The notes: generated by a model from the sequence alone, not told the origin. DNA of 43,643 nt from Sunxiuqinia dokdonensis (GCF_001270965.1 NZ_LGIA01000027.1:1-43643); one strand, 5' to 3'; shown: positions 32,995 to 41,722, counted from the first letter of the stretch. A program made the numbers and translations.

Positions 32995-34512
32995 ATGAAA
33001 CTGAACAGATCAAACGTAAAAAATGCAGCGCAGTATCCTACGCGGATCCTGCAATTTGGTGAAGGAAATTTCTTAAGAGCCTTTGCCGACTGGATGATTC
33101 AAAAGATGAACAATGAAATTGGTTTTAACACTGGAATTGATGTCGTTCAACCGCTTCCGGGAGGAATGATCGACCTGATCAACCAACAAGATGGCCTATA
33201 CCATGTTTACCTGAAAGGGATTAAAAACGGTGCCCCTATCAAAGAATACGAATTCATTCAATGTCTGAATAAAGGAATCAACCCTTACACGGAATTCGAT
33301 TCTTACAAGAAATCGATTCTCAACCCGGATTTACGGTTTGTGATTTCGAATACGACCGAAGCCGGCATCACCTTCGATCCGGCCGATACGCTGGATATGC
33401 AACCACAAAACTCCTTCCCGGGCAAAGTAACGGCGCTGCTTTATGAGCGCTTCAAGGCTTTTGAAGGCGCTGACGACAAAGGCTTGATCTTTTTCACCTG
33501 CGAGCTAATTGATCGCAATGGCGATATGCTGAAAAAATACGTGTTGCAGCACGCCAAAAACTGGAATCTTGGCGACGAATTCGTGCAATGGACCGAAACA
33601 GCCTGCGCTTTCTGCAATACCCTGGTCGACCGGATTGTACCAGGATTTCCAAAAGACGACATTCAAGAAATTCAAGCCGAACTGGGCTACGAAGATCATT
33701 TGGTGGTTGTAGGCGAATATTTTCACCTGTGGGTAATTGAGGCGCCCGAGTGGGTGGCCGATGAATTTCCCGCCACCAAAGCCGGACTGGACGTAAAATT
33801 TGTGAAAGACATGACCCGTTTCCGCGAGCAAAAAGTGCAGGTGCTCAACGGATGCCACACCGGCAGCTACGCCGTTTCGTATCTGAGCGGCATTGAAACC
33901 GTTCGCGAAGCCTATGAAAACCTGGAAACCGGTAACTTCATGAAAGAATTGGTATACGACGAAGTGTTGTCCGTACTGGATGGCTCGGAGAAAGAATTGA
34001 AAAATTTTGCCGGAAAAATCCTCGAGCGTTTTTCAAATCCTTACATTCGTCACCAATGGCAAAGCATCGCCCTCAATGCGATGTCGAAATGGGAAACACG
34101 CAACCTCCCCTCGCTGCTCAACTTTGTAAAAACACACAACATGCTTCCGCAAAAGCTCGTTTTCTCGCTGGCCGCCATGATTGCGTATTTCAAAGGCGAA
34201 ACGCAAGGCAAAAGCTACAACATTGAGGATGACGAATGGATCCTTGAATTTTATAAGGAAGCTTGGGCAGCCTGTGATGGGCGCCCGATTTCAATTTACC
34301 AATTGGTTGAAAAAGTGTTGAGCCTGGACAAAGTGTGGAAGCAAAATCTGAATGACATTCCAAACCTGACCATTACCGTTAGCCACTACCTGTTCCTGAT
34401 TCAGCAGGTTGGCATGAAAAAAGCGGTGAAAGCCGTGCTGAGCGACACGAACCCACTGATGGAAATGACGATTGAGGGAAAAGCCAAACAAGCGATGGCC
34501 GCAACAGAATAA
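32995..34512 (+). CDS. uxaB: Tagaturonate reductase (altronate oxidoreductase)
   Basis: Reduces D-tagaturonate to D-altronate with NADH. 505 residues, a polyol-specific long-chain dehydrogenase: N-terminal ILQFGEGNFLRAFADWMIQKM, RFVISNTTEAGITFDP (the NTTEAG motif typical of UxaB), LGYEDHLVVVGEYFHLWVIE in the middle, and the catalytic-lysine region EQKVQVLNGCHTGSYAVSYL. First gene of a two-gene operon; uxaA starts 17 bp after its stop. Two LacI-type operators lie directly upstream. Confidence 0.94.
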   Translation: MKLNRSNVKNAAQYPTRILQFGEGNFLRAFADWMIQKMNNEIGFNTGIDVVQPLPGGMIDLINQQDGLYHVYLKGIKNGAPIKEYEFIQCLNKGINPYTEFDSYKKSILNPDLRFVISNTTEAGITFDPADTLDMQPQNSFPGKVTALLYERFKAFEGADDKGLIFFTCELIDRNGDMLKKYVLQHAKNWNLGDEFVQWTETACAFCNTLVDRIVPGFPKDDIQEIQAELGYEDHLVVVGEYFHLWVIEAPEWVADEFPATKAGLDVKFVKDMTRFREQKVQVLNGCHTGSYAVSYLSGIETVREAYENLETGNFMKELVYDEVLSVLDGSEKELKNFAGKILERFSNPYIRHQWQSIALNAMSKWETRNLPSLLNFVKTHNMLPQKLVFSLAAMIAYFKGETQGKSYNIEDDEWILEFYKEAWAACDGRPISIYQLVEKVLSLDKVWKQNLNDIPNLTITVSHYLFLIQQVGMKKAVKAVLSDTNPLMEMTIEGKAKQAMAATE

Positions 34513-34529
34513 CAGCAAACAAAAAAAGT

Positions 34530-36017
34530 ATGACCAATTATATTCAAATTCATGTATTGGACAATGTGGTGATTGCCCTCAAAGATTTTTTGGGTGGAGA
34601 AATTCTGGAAGTGGGCGATCAACAACTGACGATTTTAGCTGAGGTTCCGCGCGGGCATAAAATAGCCATTCGACCAATTGCCCAAGGCGAAGATGTAATT
34701 AAGTACGGTGTCCCAATCGGACATGCCACACAAGACATTCAGCCGGGCGAACAGGTACATGTGCACAACGCAAAGACCAACCTCTCGGGAACCATGAAAT
34801 ACTCCTTCAACCAAAAGTTGAATGCCCTTCAACATGAAAAGCAGGCGCTGACATTCCAGGGATTCCGAAGAGAAAACGGAAAAGTTGGCGTTCGGAATGA
34901 ATTGTGGATTGTGCCAACCGTTGGCTGTGTGAACGGACAGGCTGATTTGATTATTAGTCAGTTTAAGGCAGCCAACCCCGCTACCGACATTGACAATGTG
35001 CAGGTTTTCAGGCACAGCTACGGTTGTTCACAGTTGGGCGATGACCATGAGAACACGCAAAAAGCCCTGGCCAACCTGATCAATCATCCGAACGCGGGTG
35101 GCGTATTGGTGATGGGACTGGGCTGCGAAAATAACCAGATCAGCCAGTTGAAAAAATTCATTGGCGACTACGATGACAAGCGGATCAAGTTTCTGGTGGC
35201 GCAAGAAGTAGAAGATGAAGTGGAAGCCGGACTGAAACTGCTGGAGGAGCTTTACGAAACCATGCGCTACGACCAACGCTCAGCCTGCCCGGTTTCGGAA
35301 CTGAAAATTGGGCTAAAGTGTGGCGGCTCCGATGGGCTGTCAGGCATTACAGCCAACCCGCTGGTGGGCTCATTTTCCGACTTTTTAGTAGCGCAGGGCG
35401 GAACCACGATATTAACGGAAGTGCCTGAAATGTTTGGTGCTGAACATTTATTGATGGAACGTGCCGAAAACCAGGAGGTGTTTGAGAAAACCGTCAGCCT
35501 GATTAACAATTTCAAAGAGTATTACATCAAACACGATTTGCCGGTGTACGAAAATCCTTCGCCAGGCAACAAGCAGGGCGGCATTACCACGCTCGAAGAT
35601 AAATCGCTGGGCTGCACCCAAAAAGGAGGAACGGCCACCATTGTTGATGTTTTGAATTATGCCGAGCCGCTGAAAAAAAACGGACTCAACCTGCTCTCAT
35701 CGCCCGGCAACGACCTGGTAGCCGCATCGGCCCTTGGTTTTAGCGGATGTCAAATCGTGTTGTTCACCACCGGACGTGGAACCCCCTTTGGCAGCTTTGT
35801 GCCCACCATGAAAATTGCCACCAATACGGCGCTTTACGAAAAGAAAAGAAACTGGATCGATTTCAATGCCGGCAAACTGCTTGAAGGTTGCACCATGGAA
35901 CAACTTACAAGCGAATTATTTAACGAAATTGTCAACATTGCCGAGGGCAAAAAGTTGAAACATGAGCTTAGCGGGTTCAAAGAAATTGCTATCTTTAAAA
36001 CCGGAATAACCTTATAA
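34530..36017 (+). CDS. uxaA: Altronate dehydratase
   Basis: Dehydrates D-altronate to 2-keto-3-deoxygluconate, the substrate of the kinase at 3042. 495 residues in one chain, with both halves present: N-terminal SAF-type domain (IAIRPIAQGEDVIKYGVPIGHATQDIQPGEQVHVHN split) and C-terminal catalytic domain starting at GFRRENGKVGVRNELWIVPT. Cys-containing motifs FRHSYGCSQLGDD, VMGLGCENNQ, GLKCGGSDGLSG and SLGCTQKGG fit a metal-dependent (iron) enzyme. Translationally close to uxaB. Confidence 0.94.
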   Translation: MTNYIQIHVLDNVVIALKDFLGGEILEVGDQQLTILAEVPRGHKIAIRPIAQGEDVIKYGVPIGHATQDIQPGEQVHVHNAKTNLSGTMKYSFNQKLNALQHEKQALTFQGFRRENGKVGVRNELWIVPTVGCVNGQADLIISQFKAANPATDIDNVQVFRHSYGCSQLGDDHENTQKALANLINHPNAGGVLVMGLGCENNQISQLKKFIGDYDDKRIKFLVAQEVEDEVEAGLKLLEELYETMRYDQRSACPVSELKIGLKCGGSDGLSGITANPLVGSFSDFLVAQGGTTILTEVPEMFGAEHLLMERAENQEVFEKTVSLINNFKEYYIKHDLPVYENPSPGNKQGGITTLEDKSLGCTQKGGTATIVDVLNYAEPLKKNGLNLLSSPGNDLVAASALGFSGCQIVLFTTGRGTPFGSFVPTMKIATNTALYEKKRNWIDFNAGKLLEGCTMEQLTSELFNEIVNIAEGKKLKHELSGFKEIAIFKTGITL

Positions 36018-36069
36018 TTAAGATATCCCCTCGTGAAGGGGTCGTTAGTAGTAATTGAGTAGTAGTAGT

Positions 36070-36105
36070 AAAAAAACCCTTCGGCATGCCGGAGGGTTTT
36101 TGTTT
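36070..36105 (+). terminator. Terminator after uxaA
   Basis: A-run, stem ACCCTTCGGC / GCCGGAGGGT (one mismatch) and TTTTTGTTTTT at 36070-36105, about 55 bp after the stop. Confidence 0.75.
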
Positions 36106-36259
36106 TTAAGGCTCGCGTATTCAGAAAGCTCCAAAAGAGCGCAATAGCAGGAATCAGTTCGAGTTTTTGTGCAAAAACAACAGAAATTCTTCGGTTTTTG
36201 TCTCGTCGAAACCCTTTTTAGCTTGGTTGTGCCTGAAATATGCTTATCTGAGATGAAAA

Positions 36260-36556
36260 ATGCCACGCACAGATCAAAAATTGATCGATAGAACCCGCTT
36301 TTTATCCTTTTTTAGGGGAAATGGCTCTCCAGGACAAAAATTTCAGGTAAATGCGATAACGGAGGCGGCAAATGTGATTACCAGAGCGGTAAATGCCATT
36401 ACCAGAGCGGTAGATGTGTTAACCAGAGAGGTAAATGCCATCACCAGAGTGGTAAACGTGTTAACCAGAGAGGTAAATGCCGTAACGGAAGTGGTAGATG
36501 AGCCTACCAGAGCCGTAAATGCCATAACGGAAGCAATAAATGAGATGAACAGCTAA
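36260..36556 (+). CDS. Heptad-repeat ORF, possible coiled-coil protein
   Basis: 98 codons from ATG. After about 29 non-repetitive residues the rest is ten heptads, VNAITRA type (VNAITEA, ANVITRA, VNAITRA, VDVLTRE, VNAITRV, VNVLTRE, VNAVTEV, VDEPTRA, VNAITEA, INEMNS). Position 1 is nearly always Val and position 4 Ile/Leu/Val, a classical a/d coiled-coil pattern; position 2 is Asn/Asp and 5 Thr. The ORF stops exactly where the repeat ends. Third codon positions vary (GCG/GCC, ATA/ATT/ATC, ACG/ACC) while the heptad is kept, which favours coding, but the minus strand is also open. Type A (NAITRA) and type B (DVLTRE) heptads alternate in the middle, giving a 42-bp superperiod. Real gene status uncertain. 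Confidence 0.4.
   Translation: MPRTDQKLIDRTRFLSFFRGNGSPGQKFQVNAITEAANVITRAVNAITRAVDVLTREVNAITRVVNVLTREVNAVTEVVDEPTRAVNAITEAINEMNS
36346..36555. repeat. Tandem array of ten 21-bp units
   Basis: Ten units of exactly 21 bp starting at 36346, model unit GGTAAATGCCATTACCAGAG plus C. No spacers, so not CRISPR. The array fills the gap between the uxaA terminator and the 3' end of the flavodiiron gene. Confidence 0.9.
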
Positions 36557-36871
36557 ATTTTTGCTATCAAATCGAGCGTGTTGACAGTTCGGTTGGGCGG
36601 GAAATATTAAGTTGATAGCTTGTAAGAACAATGCTTTCGTACGAACTAAAAACCATCACCAATCGATCGGGATACCCGAGGCATCGCATGTTTATAGCAT
36701 ATCGGATGGTTGAAAGAAATTCGACCCCGGATGATAGGGGTCGAACCTTCTGTATGCTACGGCATTTCAATTTCAAATCGTTTATTCACTCCTGCTCCAC
36801 CCGCTTAGGGATCCCGAAACAAGTTCGGGATGACCACTGAAAACTGATCACTGAGACTGAACACTGGACCT
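36557..36871. other. 315-bp gap: two hairpins and phrase-like repeat, no gene
   Basis: Contains hairpin TTCGACCCC (36720-36728) / GGGGTCGAA (36737-36745), hairpin ATCCCGAA (36811-36818) / TTCGGGAT (36824-36831) with a 5-nt loop, then GACCACTGAAAACTGATCAC phrase-like text up to the next gene. A 69-codon frame at 36631-36840 ends in LGIPKQVRDDH, which is a translation of the second hairpin element, so I do not call it. Confidence 0.6.
36811..36831. repeat. Short palindromic element ATCCCGAA-N5-TTCGGGAT
   Basis: Perfect 8-bp arms with loop ACAAG. From memory this word is a widespread dispersed repeat in many bacterial genomes, often mistranslated as IPKQVRDD. It may also help end minus-strand transcription of the flavodiiron gene. 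Confidence 0.6.
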
Positions 36872-38062
36872 TCACTCCGCCAGCAACTTATCAGCCATGG
36901 CATTGGCCAGCTCAATGCATTGTTGGTATTTATCCGTTTTCAGCGCGCCTTTTTCTTCTACCGGATCATACACCAAATCCCACTTGATGCTTTCGGCAAA
37001 CTTCATCAGGTTTTTCACACCACCCCCGTTCCAGGCAAAGTTTCCGAACACGCCCAGGTAATGATCTTTGATGCCCATGTGCTCAATGGTGGTCAGCAAA
37101 GTCTGCACGTTGGGGAACATGGCATTGTTGTAGGCACAACTACCAACGATAAAACCTTTGTATTTGAAAATATCATTGATAATATAGGAAGCGTGCGTTT
37201 TTGACGAGTCGTACACGCGAATGTCTTTAATGCCGCGTTCACTTAGCTGACGGGCAATCACCTCGGCCATTTTCTGCGTGTTGCCATACATCGAACCATA
37301 GACAATAATCACCCCATTATCCGTATCGTAAGTGCTCCACTTGTTATAGCGGCTCAACACCCAGTCCAAATCAGTTCGCCAGATCGGCCCGTGAGTCGCA
37401 GCAATCATCTGGATATCGAGCGGTGCCAGCTTTTTAATGGCACGTTGCGTATGCGGACAATATTTCCCCACAATGTTAGTGAAGTAGCGCATGATTTCCA
37501 CTTCGTAAAAATCGAGGTTAATCTCGTCGTCAAACACACCGCCGTCCAGCGTTCCGTAGCTTCCAAAAGCATCGCCCGAAAACAGAATTTTGTGCGTTTC
37601 ATCGTAAGTGACCATGGTTTCGGGCCAGTGCACCATCGGAATCATCTGAAACTGCAACTTCACCTTTCCAAGATCAAGGGTGTCGTTATCGTAAACCTCC
37701 AGCGTGTTGTCTGGTTTGAAATAAAAACTCTCCACAAAACCAAAGGTCTTTTTATTTCCAACCAAGGTGATGTTCGGATATTTGGTTTTCACGGCTTTGA
37801 TTGCTCCCGAATGGTCGGGTTCCATGTGATTGATGATCAAATAATCAACTTGCCGGTCGCCAATAATTTCCTCAATCTGGTCGAGATAATCGTCAATAAA
37901 CTGGCGTTCCACGGTATCAACCAAAGCAATTTTTTCATCCACAATCAAATAGGAATTATAAGAAACGCCATGTGGTATGGGCCAGATATTCTCAAACAAA
38001 TTGGTTCTGCGGTCGTTATAACCCAGGTAGTAAATATTTTCAGCAAGTTTAACCTGATGCAT
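36872..38062 (-). CDS. FprA-type flavodiiron protein (O2/NO reductase)
   Basis: 396 residues, the standard two-domain A-type flavoprotein. The metallo-beta-lactamase-like diiron domain (1-250) has the ligand motif NHMEPDHSGA (HxExDH), later PMVHWPETMVTYD and FSGDAFGSYG. The C-terminal flavodoxin domain begins VIIVYGSMYGNTQKMAEVIA (FMN phosphate loop). It reduces oxygen to water or NO to N2O in anaerobes, taking electrons from rubredoxin; the rubredoxin fusion at 14237-14977 is a candidate donor. Monocistronic on the minus strand, divergent from mltG. Confidence 0.95.
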   Translation of the reverse strand: MHQVKLAENIYYLGYNDRRTNLFENIWPIPHGVSYNSYLIVDEKIALVDTVERQFIDDYLDQIEEIIGDRQVDYLIINHMEPDHSGAIKAVKTKYPNITLVGNKKTFGFVESFYFKPDNTLEVYDNDTLDLGKVKLQFQMIPMVHWPETMVTYDETHKILFSGDAFGSYGTLDGGVFDDEINLDFYEVEIMRYFTNIVGKYCPHTQRAIKKLAPLDIQMIAATHGPIWRTDLDWVLSRYNKWSTYDTDNGVIIVYGSMYGNTQKMAEVIARQLSERGIKDIRVYDSSKTHASYIINDIFKYKGFIVGSCAYNNAMFPNVQTLLTTIEHMGIKDHYLGVFGNFAWNGGGVKNLMKFAESIKWDLVYDPVEEKGALKTDKYQQCIELANAMADKLLAE

Positions 38063-38192
38063 AATTTTCGATTTTTTTTGAATGAATTCCGGTCACGAAA
38101 ATACGGTTTTTCGTTTAGATCGATGCCGTCCCGATTTCAATTCTTCAAAAATTAAGGTAAAACTCACACAGCTTTAAAACCGCAGAAAAGTT

Positions 38193-38200
38193 TATTTTTG
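38193..38200 (+). promoter_or_regulatory. Bacteroidota -7 box upstream of mltG
   Basis: TATTTTTG fits TAnnTTTG, but 155 bp upstream of the mltG ATG, implying a long leader or a tiny upstream ORF. TTTA near 38173 is a weak -33 candidate. Confidence 0.4.
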
Positions 38201-38354
38201 TAGCTCAAATTGAAAAAACATGAAACGACCGTGATCAAGACTTTGCTCACACAGGCCTATGATTATTGGGAGTCTCATCCGCTACTAAAGTAAATGCAAT
38301 GAGATTCAGCAACATACAAGAATTTCAGAAACTTAAATCGAAAAAAATAAACAG

Positions 38355-39416
38355 ATGAATTTAAACGCCAATAACCGCCTGCACCTTTTTCCAAAGCTCA
38401 ACAAATGGCTGATCATTTTTTTTGCCATTGCCTTCATTATTGCCGGATTACGCGGCTACCAGCTTTTTCAATATATTTTCGACGAAAATATTGACCACCC
38501 TGGAAGTATTATCATTGCCAAGGACGCCACTTACCAGGATGTGCTGGATTCGCTGAATGCACGCGACATTATTGAGAATGAAAAGGCGTTTCGCTGGGTG
38601 GCGAAAAAGAAAAAGTACCCGGCCAGCATTAAAGCCGGAAAGTATATTTTTGAAAAGGGGATGAACACCAACCAGATTGTGAACCGCTTGCGGGCCGGCG
38701 ATCAAGAGCCCGTAACAGTCACCTTTAACAACCTGCGTTTTATCGATGAACTGGCCGGATCGGTTGCCCAACGAATTGAGCCCGACTCGCTGGAGCTGCT
38801 TCAGTATCTGAATGACAGTACTGTCATCAGCCAACACGGTTTCGACCAACATTCGTTTCACGCCATGTTCATCCCAAACACCTACGAATTTTACTGGACC
38901 ACCACACCGGAACAATTTGTAGAACGTATGGCATCGGAGTACCGTCGCTTTTGGAATGACGAACGACTGGCCAAAGCCGAATCGCTGGGCTTAACACCAA
39001 TTGAAGTGTCAACGGTGGCCTCTATCGTTCAGGAAGAAACCATAAAAGCGGACGAAAAAGCCCGCGTAGCCGGTCTTTATCTGAACCGAATCAAACGGGG
39101 CATGCTGCTGCAAGCCGACCCGACGGTGAAATTTGCCTTGGGCGATTTCGGAATCAAGCGGGTGCTTAACGTGCATTTGAAGATTGATTCGCCTTACAAC
39201 ACCTACATCTACGCCGGATTGCCTCCGGGGCCAATCAACTTCCCCGAAATTTCGAGTATTGAAGCGGTGTTAAACGCCGAAGAGCATGCCTACCTGTACA
39301 TGTGCGCCAGCGACGAATTCAATGGTTACCACAATTTTGCCAAAACCCTGCGCGAACACAACATCAATGCCCGGCGCTACCAGGAAGCACTGAATGCAAA
39401 TAAAATATGGAAATAA
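38355..39416 (+). CDS. mltG: Endolytic murein transglycosylase (YceG family)
   Basis: Cuts nascent glycan strands and so sets peptidoglycan chain length. 353 residues: one N-terminal transmembrane helix (LIIFFAIAFIIAGLRGYQLF), a LysM-like region (IIAKDATYQDVLDSL), and the YceG catalytic domain with VSTVASIVQEETIKADEKARVAGLYLNR (catalytic Glu in the QEE segment), LQADPTVKFALG, DSPYNTYIYAGLPPGPINFP and LYMCASDEFNGYHNFAKTL. Complete. It converges with the esterase gene, 24 bp apart. Confidence 0.95.
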   Translation: MNLNANNRLHLFPKLNKWLIIFFAIAFIIAGLRGYQLFQYIFDENIDHPGSIIIAKDATYQDVLDSLNARDIIENEKAFRWVAKKKKYPASIKAGKYIFEKGMNTNQIVNRLRAGDQEPVTVTFNNLRFIDELAGSVAQRIEPDSLELLQYLNDSTVISQHGFDQHSFHAMFIPNTYEFYWTTTPEQFVERMASEYRRFWNDERLAKAESLGLTPIEVSTVASIVQEETIKADEKARVAGLYLNRIKRGMLLQADPTVKFALGDFGIKRVLNVHLKIDSPYNTYIYAGLPPGPINFPEISSIEAVLNAEEHAYLYMCASDEFNGYHNFAKTLREHNINARRYQEALNANKIWK

Positions 39417-39440
39417 ATGAAACTATTATTGGTCTCCTGG

Positions 39441-40304
39441 CTAATGCTGATGAAAAGCGTCGGAAACGAACGAAAGTACCGTGGGTAACGACTCACGCCA
39501 GTACGTCCAGGTATGGCCGCCCTGCCGGACGCGAAACTCGTGGGGAATCTCTTTTTTCCGCATCGCAATGTGAAGCAACGAATTGCCTTCATACAGAAAA
39601 TCATCATCGCCGCAATCGATAAACCAACGCACGGCTTTTTTCTGCTCATCCGGCATATTTTCAATCAAAGCCAGCGCACTATGTTGCGCGTAATGCGCTT
39701 CCACTTCGGCGTCTGAAGCGCCGGTGTCGCCCCAACGCTCAAAATACCGTCGGGCGTCCGCTTTCGAGAGCGGGCCGGTTGCGGCGCTCAACGGACAGGC
39801 CGACGAGAACAACTCTGGGTGATGCAATGCATACATCAAGGTGCCGCCGCCACCCATCGATAAGCCGGCAATCGCCCGATAGCGCTTCTCGCTTTTTATG
39901 CGGTATTTCTTTTCAACATGCGGCATGAGTTCATCAAAAAAGAAATCTTCGTAGCGCCACTCCCCTTTCATGTCATTGAAATATCCCCGCCGACCGGTAT
40001 TGGCATCGGGCATGACGATGATCATTGCTGTGGCCGAACCATTTCGAATCGCTTCGTCGGTGATGCGCAGCACCTCGCCAAACTGTACCCAGCCGGTTTG
40101 GTCGTCGCCCGCACCATGCAGCAGGTACAACACCGGATAACTGCGCTCCGAACTTTCATAATCAGGCGGCAGATAAATGGCAAAATGGCGATCCATATTC
40201 AGGATTTCGCTTTTCATCGTAAGCTTGTCGAAGACTTTTCCGGTTTGGGAAAACACTGAAGCGGAGAGAATACTTAGAGTCAGGATGGTGAACAGTTTCT
40301 TCAT
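39441..40304 (-). CDS. Exported alpha/beta-hydrolase, CE1/esterase D type
   Basis: 287 residues. Signal peptide MKKLFTILTLSILSASVFSQ. Fold and motifs of CE1-type esterases: DRHFAIYLPPDYESSERSYP, VLYLLHGAGDDQTGWVQFG (oxyanion strand), YRAIAGLSMGGGGTLMYAL (nucleophile elbow GLSMGG), DCGDDDFLYEGN (acid) and RQGGHTWTYWRESL (catalytic His). Related Bacteroidota enzymes release feruloyl or acetyl groups from plant polysaccharides, which would suit an organism feeding on pectin-derived uronates (inference). Confidence 0.9.
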   Translation of the reverse strand: MKKLFTILTLSILSASVFSQTGKVFDKLTMKSEILNMDRHFAIYLPPDYESSERSYPVLYLLHGAGDDQTGWVQFGEVLRITDEAIRNGSATAMIIVMPDANTGRRGYFNDMKGEWRYEDFFFDELMPHVEKKYRIKSEKRYRAIAGLSMGGGGTLMYALHHPELFSSACPLSAATGPLSKADARRYFERWGDTGASDAEVEAHYAQHSALALIENMPDEQKKAVRWFIDCGDDDFLYEGNSLLHIAMRKKEIPHEFRVRQGGHTWTYWRESLPTVLSFVSDAFHQH

Positions 40305-40331
40305 AATAACTTATTTAGTTGGTTCGAGGAA

Positions 40332-40655
40332 CTAAAGATACAACTTCGGCACAGAATAAACCATTTTCGAAACACGAAACAACCGCGAAACCCGAGCTAA
40401 AACTTTTTCCGCCTGACTGTTGAAGGTTTCCGTCTTCGAGGAGAAGCTTTCCGGGTGCGTGGGGAAGGTTTCCACCTTCGTGGTGGACCTTTCCGCCTTC
40501 GGGGGGGAGGTTTCCGCCTGAATGGAGAAGGTTTTTACCTCAGTATTGGAGGCTTCGGCGTGAGTTGCGAAGCTTTCCGTCCGAGTGGTGGAGCTGTCCG
40601 CCTGAGTGGTGGACTTTTCCGCCAGTGTGTTGCAGCATTCCGTGAGAGTGTTCAA
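40332..40655 (-). CDS. Ser/Thr-rich heptad-repeat ORF, doubtful gene
   Basis: 107 codons, minus strand, starting MNTLTECCNTLAEK. Eleven heptads such as ADSSTTR, TESFATH, AEASNTE, VKTFSIQ, AETSPPK, AERSTTK, VETFPTH and TETFNSQ follow; position 1 is Ala/Val/Thr, 2 is mostly Glu, 4 is Ser/Phe. The end (LFRVSKMVYSVPKLYL) is not repetitive. The plus strand is open too, with a Gly/Phe-rich heptad (GGFRLNG type). No signal peptide or known domain. It lies in the gap between murB and the esterase gene, on the same strand as both. Could be non-coding repeat DNA that happens to be open. Confidence 0.3.
   Translation of the reverse strand: MNTLTECCNTLAEKSTTQADSSTTRTESFATHAEASNTEVKTFSIQAETSPPKAERSTTKVETFPTHPESFSSKTETFNSQAEKVLARVSRLFRVSKMVYSVPKLYL
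40411..40641. repeat. Tandem array of eleven 21-bp units
   Basis: Eleven abutting 21-bp units from 40411 to 40641, plus-strand form GCCTGAGTGGTGGACTTTTC plus C, with considerable divergence between units. GC-rich compared with the 36346 array and different in sequence, but identical in period. Confidence 0.88.
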
Positions 40656-40692
40656 TTAACTGTGTCGCTCTCCGGAGCCTTCAAGCTAGCTT

Positions 40693-41709
40693 CTACAGGA
40701 TATTCGCTTCCGGCTCCAGTTCGACACCAAATTTTTCGGCCACCGACGCCTTGATCTTTTCTGAAAGAAGAAAGAGCTCCTTCCCGGTTGTCTGCCCATA
40801 GTTGACCAAAACCAAAGCCTGGTGTTTGTGCACTCCGGCGTCGCCTTCGCGAAATCCCTTCCATCCGCATTGCTCGATCAACCAACCGGCGGCGAGCTTG
40901 GTTTTCCCTTCTTCAGCCGGATAACTTGGCATGGTAGGAAACTCCGCTTTCAGGCCTTCAGCCAGCTCACTGTCAACAACCGGATTTTTAAAGAAACTTC
41001 CGGCATTGCCCAGCTCGGCCGGATCGGGCAACTTTGCCTGGCGAATAGCCACAACGGCTTCGCGCACATGCATGGGATGCAGCTCGCCACGCGCCTCCAC
41101 TTCGGCTTTCAATGTGCCGTAATCAAGCTTGAACTCCGGAAACTTTTCCAGCCGAAAAACAACTGAAGTCACAATAAAGCGGTTCTTCAATTCTTGTTTA
41201 AAAATACTGTTCCGGTAGGCAAAGCGGCACTGTTCGGCAGGAATGGAGTACGTGCTCATGGTTTCCAGGTCGAAGCCATTGACGGTATCCACAAAATCTT
41301 TCACTTCTACGCCATAGGCGCCAATATTCTGCACAGGCGCGGCACCAACTGTTCCGGGAATCAGCGATAGGTTCTCGAGTCCGTAGTACTCCGACTTCAC
41401 ACAGTAATCCACAAAGCGGTCCCAATCTTCACCAGCACCCACTTCGAGCCAAACCTGGTTCCGTGTTTCGCGAACCACCTGCACTCCCGGCACATTCGGA
41501 TGAATGATCAAACCATCAAAATTGTTCACAAAAAGCAGGTTGCTTCCCCCTCCCAGCAAAAAGATGCTCTCCTCTTTCCACGAACGATTCCCTTGCAGAA
41601 ATTCACTTAAATCGTCCATTTCAGTAAACTCAAAAAAATAGCGGGACTTGGCTTCAACGCCAAAGGTATTGTAGGTTTTAAGGGAGAAATCTTCGAAAAA
41701 ACGGATCAT
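40693..41709 (-). CDS. murB: UDP-N-acetylenolpyruvoylglucosamine reductase
   Basis: Second committed step of UDP-MurNAc synthesis, FAD- and NADPH-dependent. 338 residues, long (type I, E. coli-like) form. FSLKTYNTFGVEAKSRYFFEF, FLLGGGSNLLF (FAD phosphates), SLIPGTVGAAPVQNIGAYGVEV, CRFAYRNSIFK, GNAGSFFKNPVV with the catalytic Ser, and GWLIEQCGWKGFREGDAGVHKHQALVLVN. Starts at ATG 41709, with a -7-like TATCTTTG on the minus strand at 41723-41730. Confidence 0.95.
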   Translation of the reverse strand: MIRFFEDFSLKTYNTFGVEAKSRYFFEFTEMDDLSEFLQGNRSWKEESIFLLGGGSNLLFVNNFDGLIIHPNVPGVQVVRETRNQVWLEVGAGEDWDRFVDYCVKSEYYGLENLSLIPGTVGAAPVQNIGAYGVEVKDFVDTVNGFDLETMSTYSIPAEQCRFAYRNSIFKQELKNRFIVTSVVFRLEKFPEFKLDYGTLKAEVEARGELHPMHVREAVVAIRQAKLPDPAELGNAGSFFKNPVVDSELAEGLKAEFPTMPSYPAEEGKTKLAAGWLIEQCGWKGFREGDAGVHKHQALVLVNYGQTTGKELFLLSEKIKASVAEKFGVELEPEANIL

Positions 41710-41722
41710 AGAATTTTTTTGG

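Noticed and set aside
36346-36555. Possible CRISPR array
   Set aside because: Units abut without spacers, the units themselves vary, and no cas gene is in the window. The same applies to 40411-40641 and 11400-11651.
36631-36840. 69-codon ORF ending LGIPKQVRDDH
   Set aside because: The last part is a translation of the dispersed palindrome ATCCCGAA-N5-TTCGGGAT; the rest runs through another hairpin. Not a protein family.
38210-38293. 27-codon frame (TTG start) ending YDYWESHPLLK, directly after the TATTTTTG box upstream of mltG
   Set aside because: Too short to judge, non-ATG start, no family recognised. It could be a leaderless leader peptide, but nothing in the sequence shows it.
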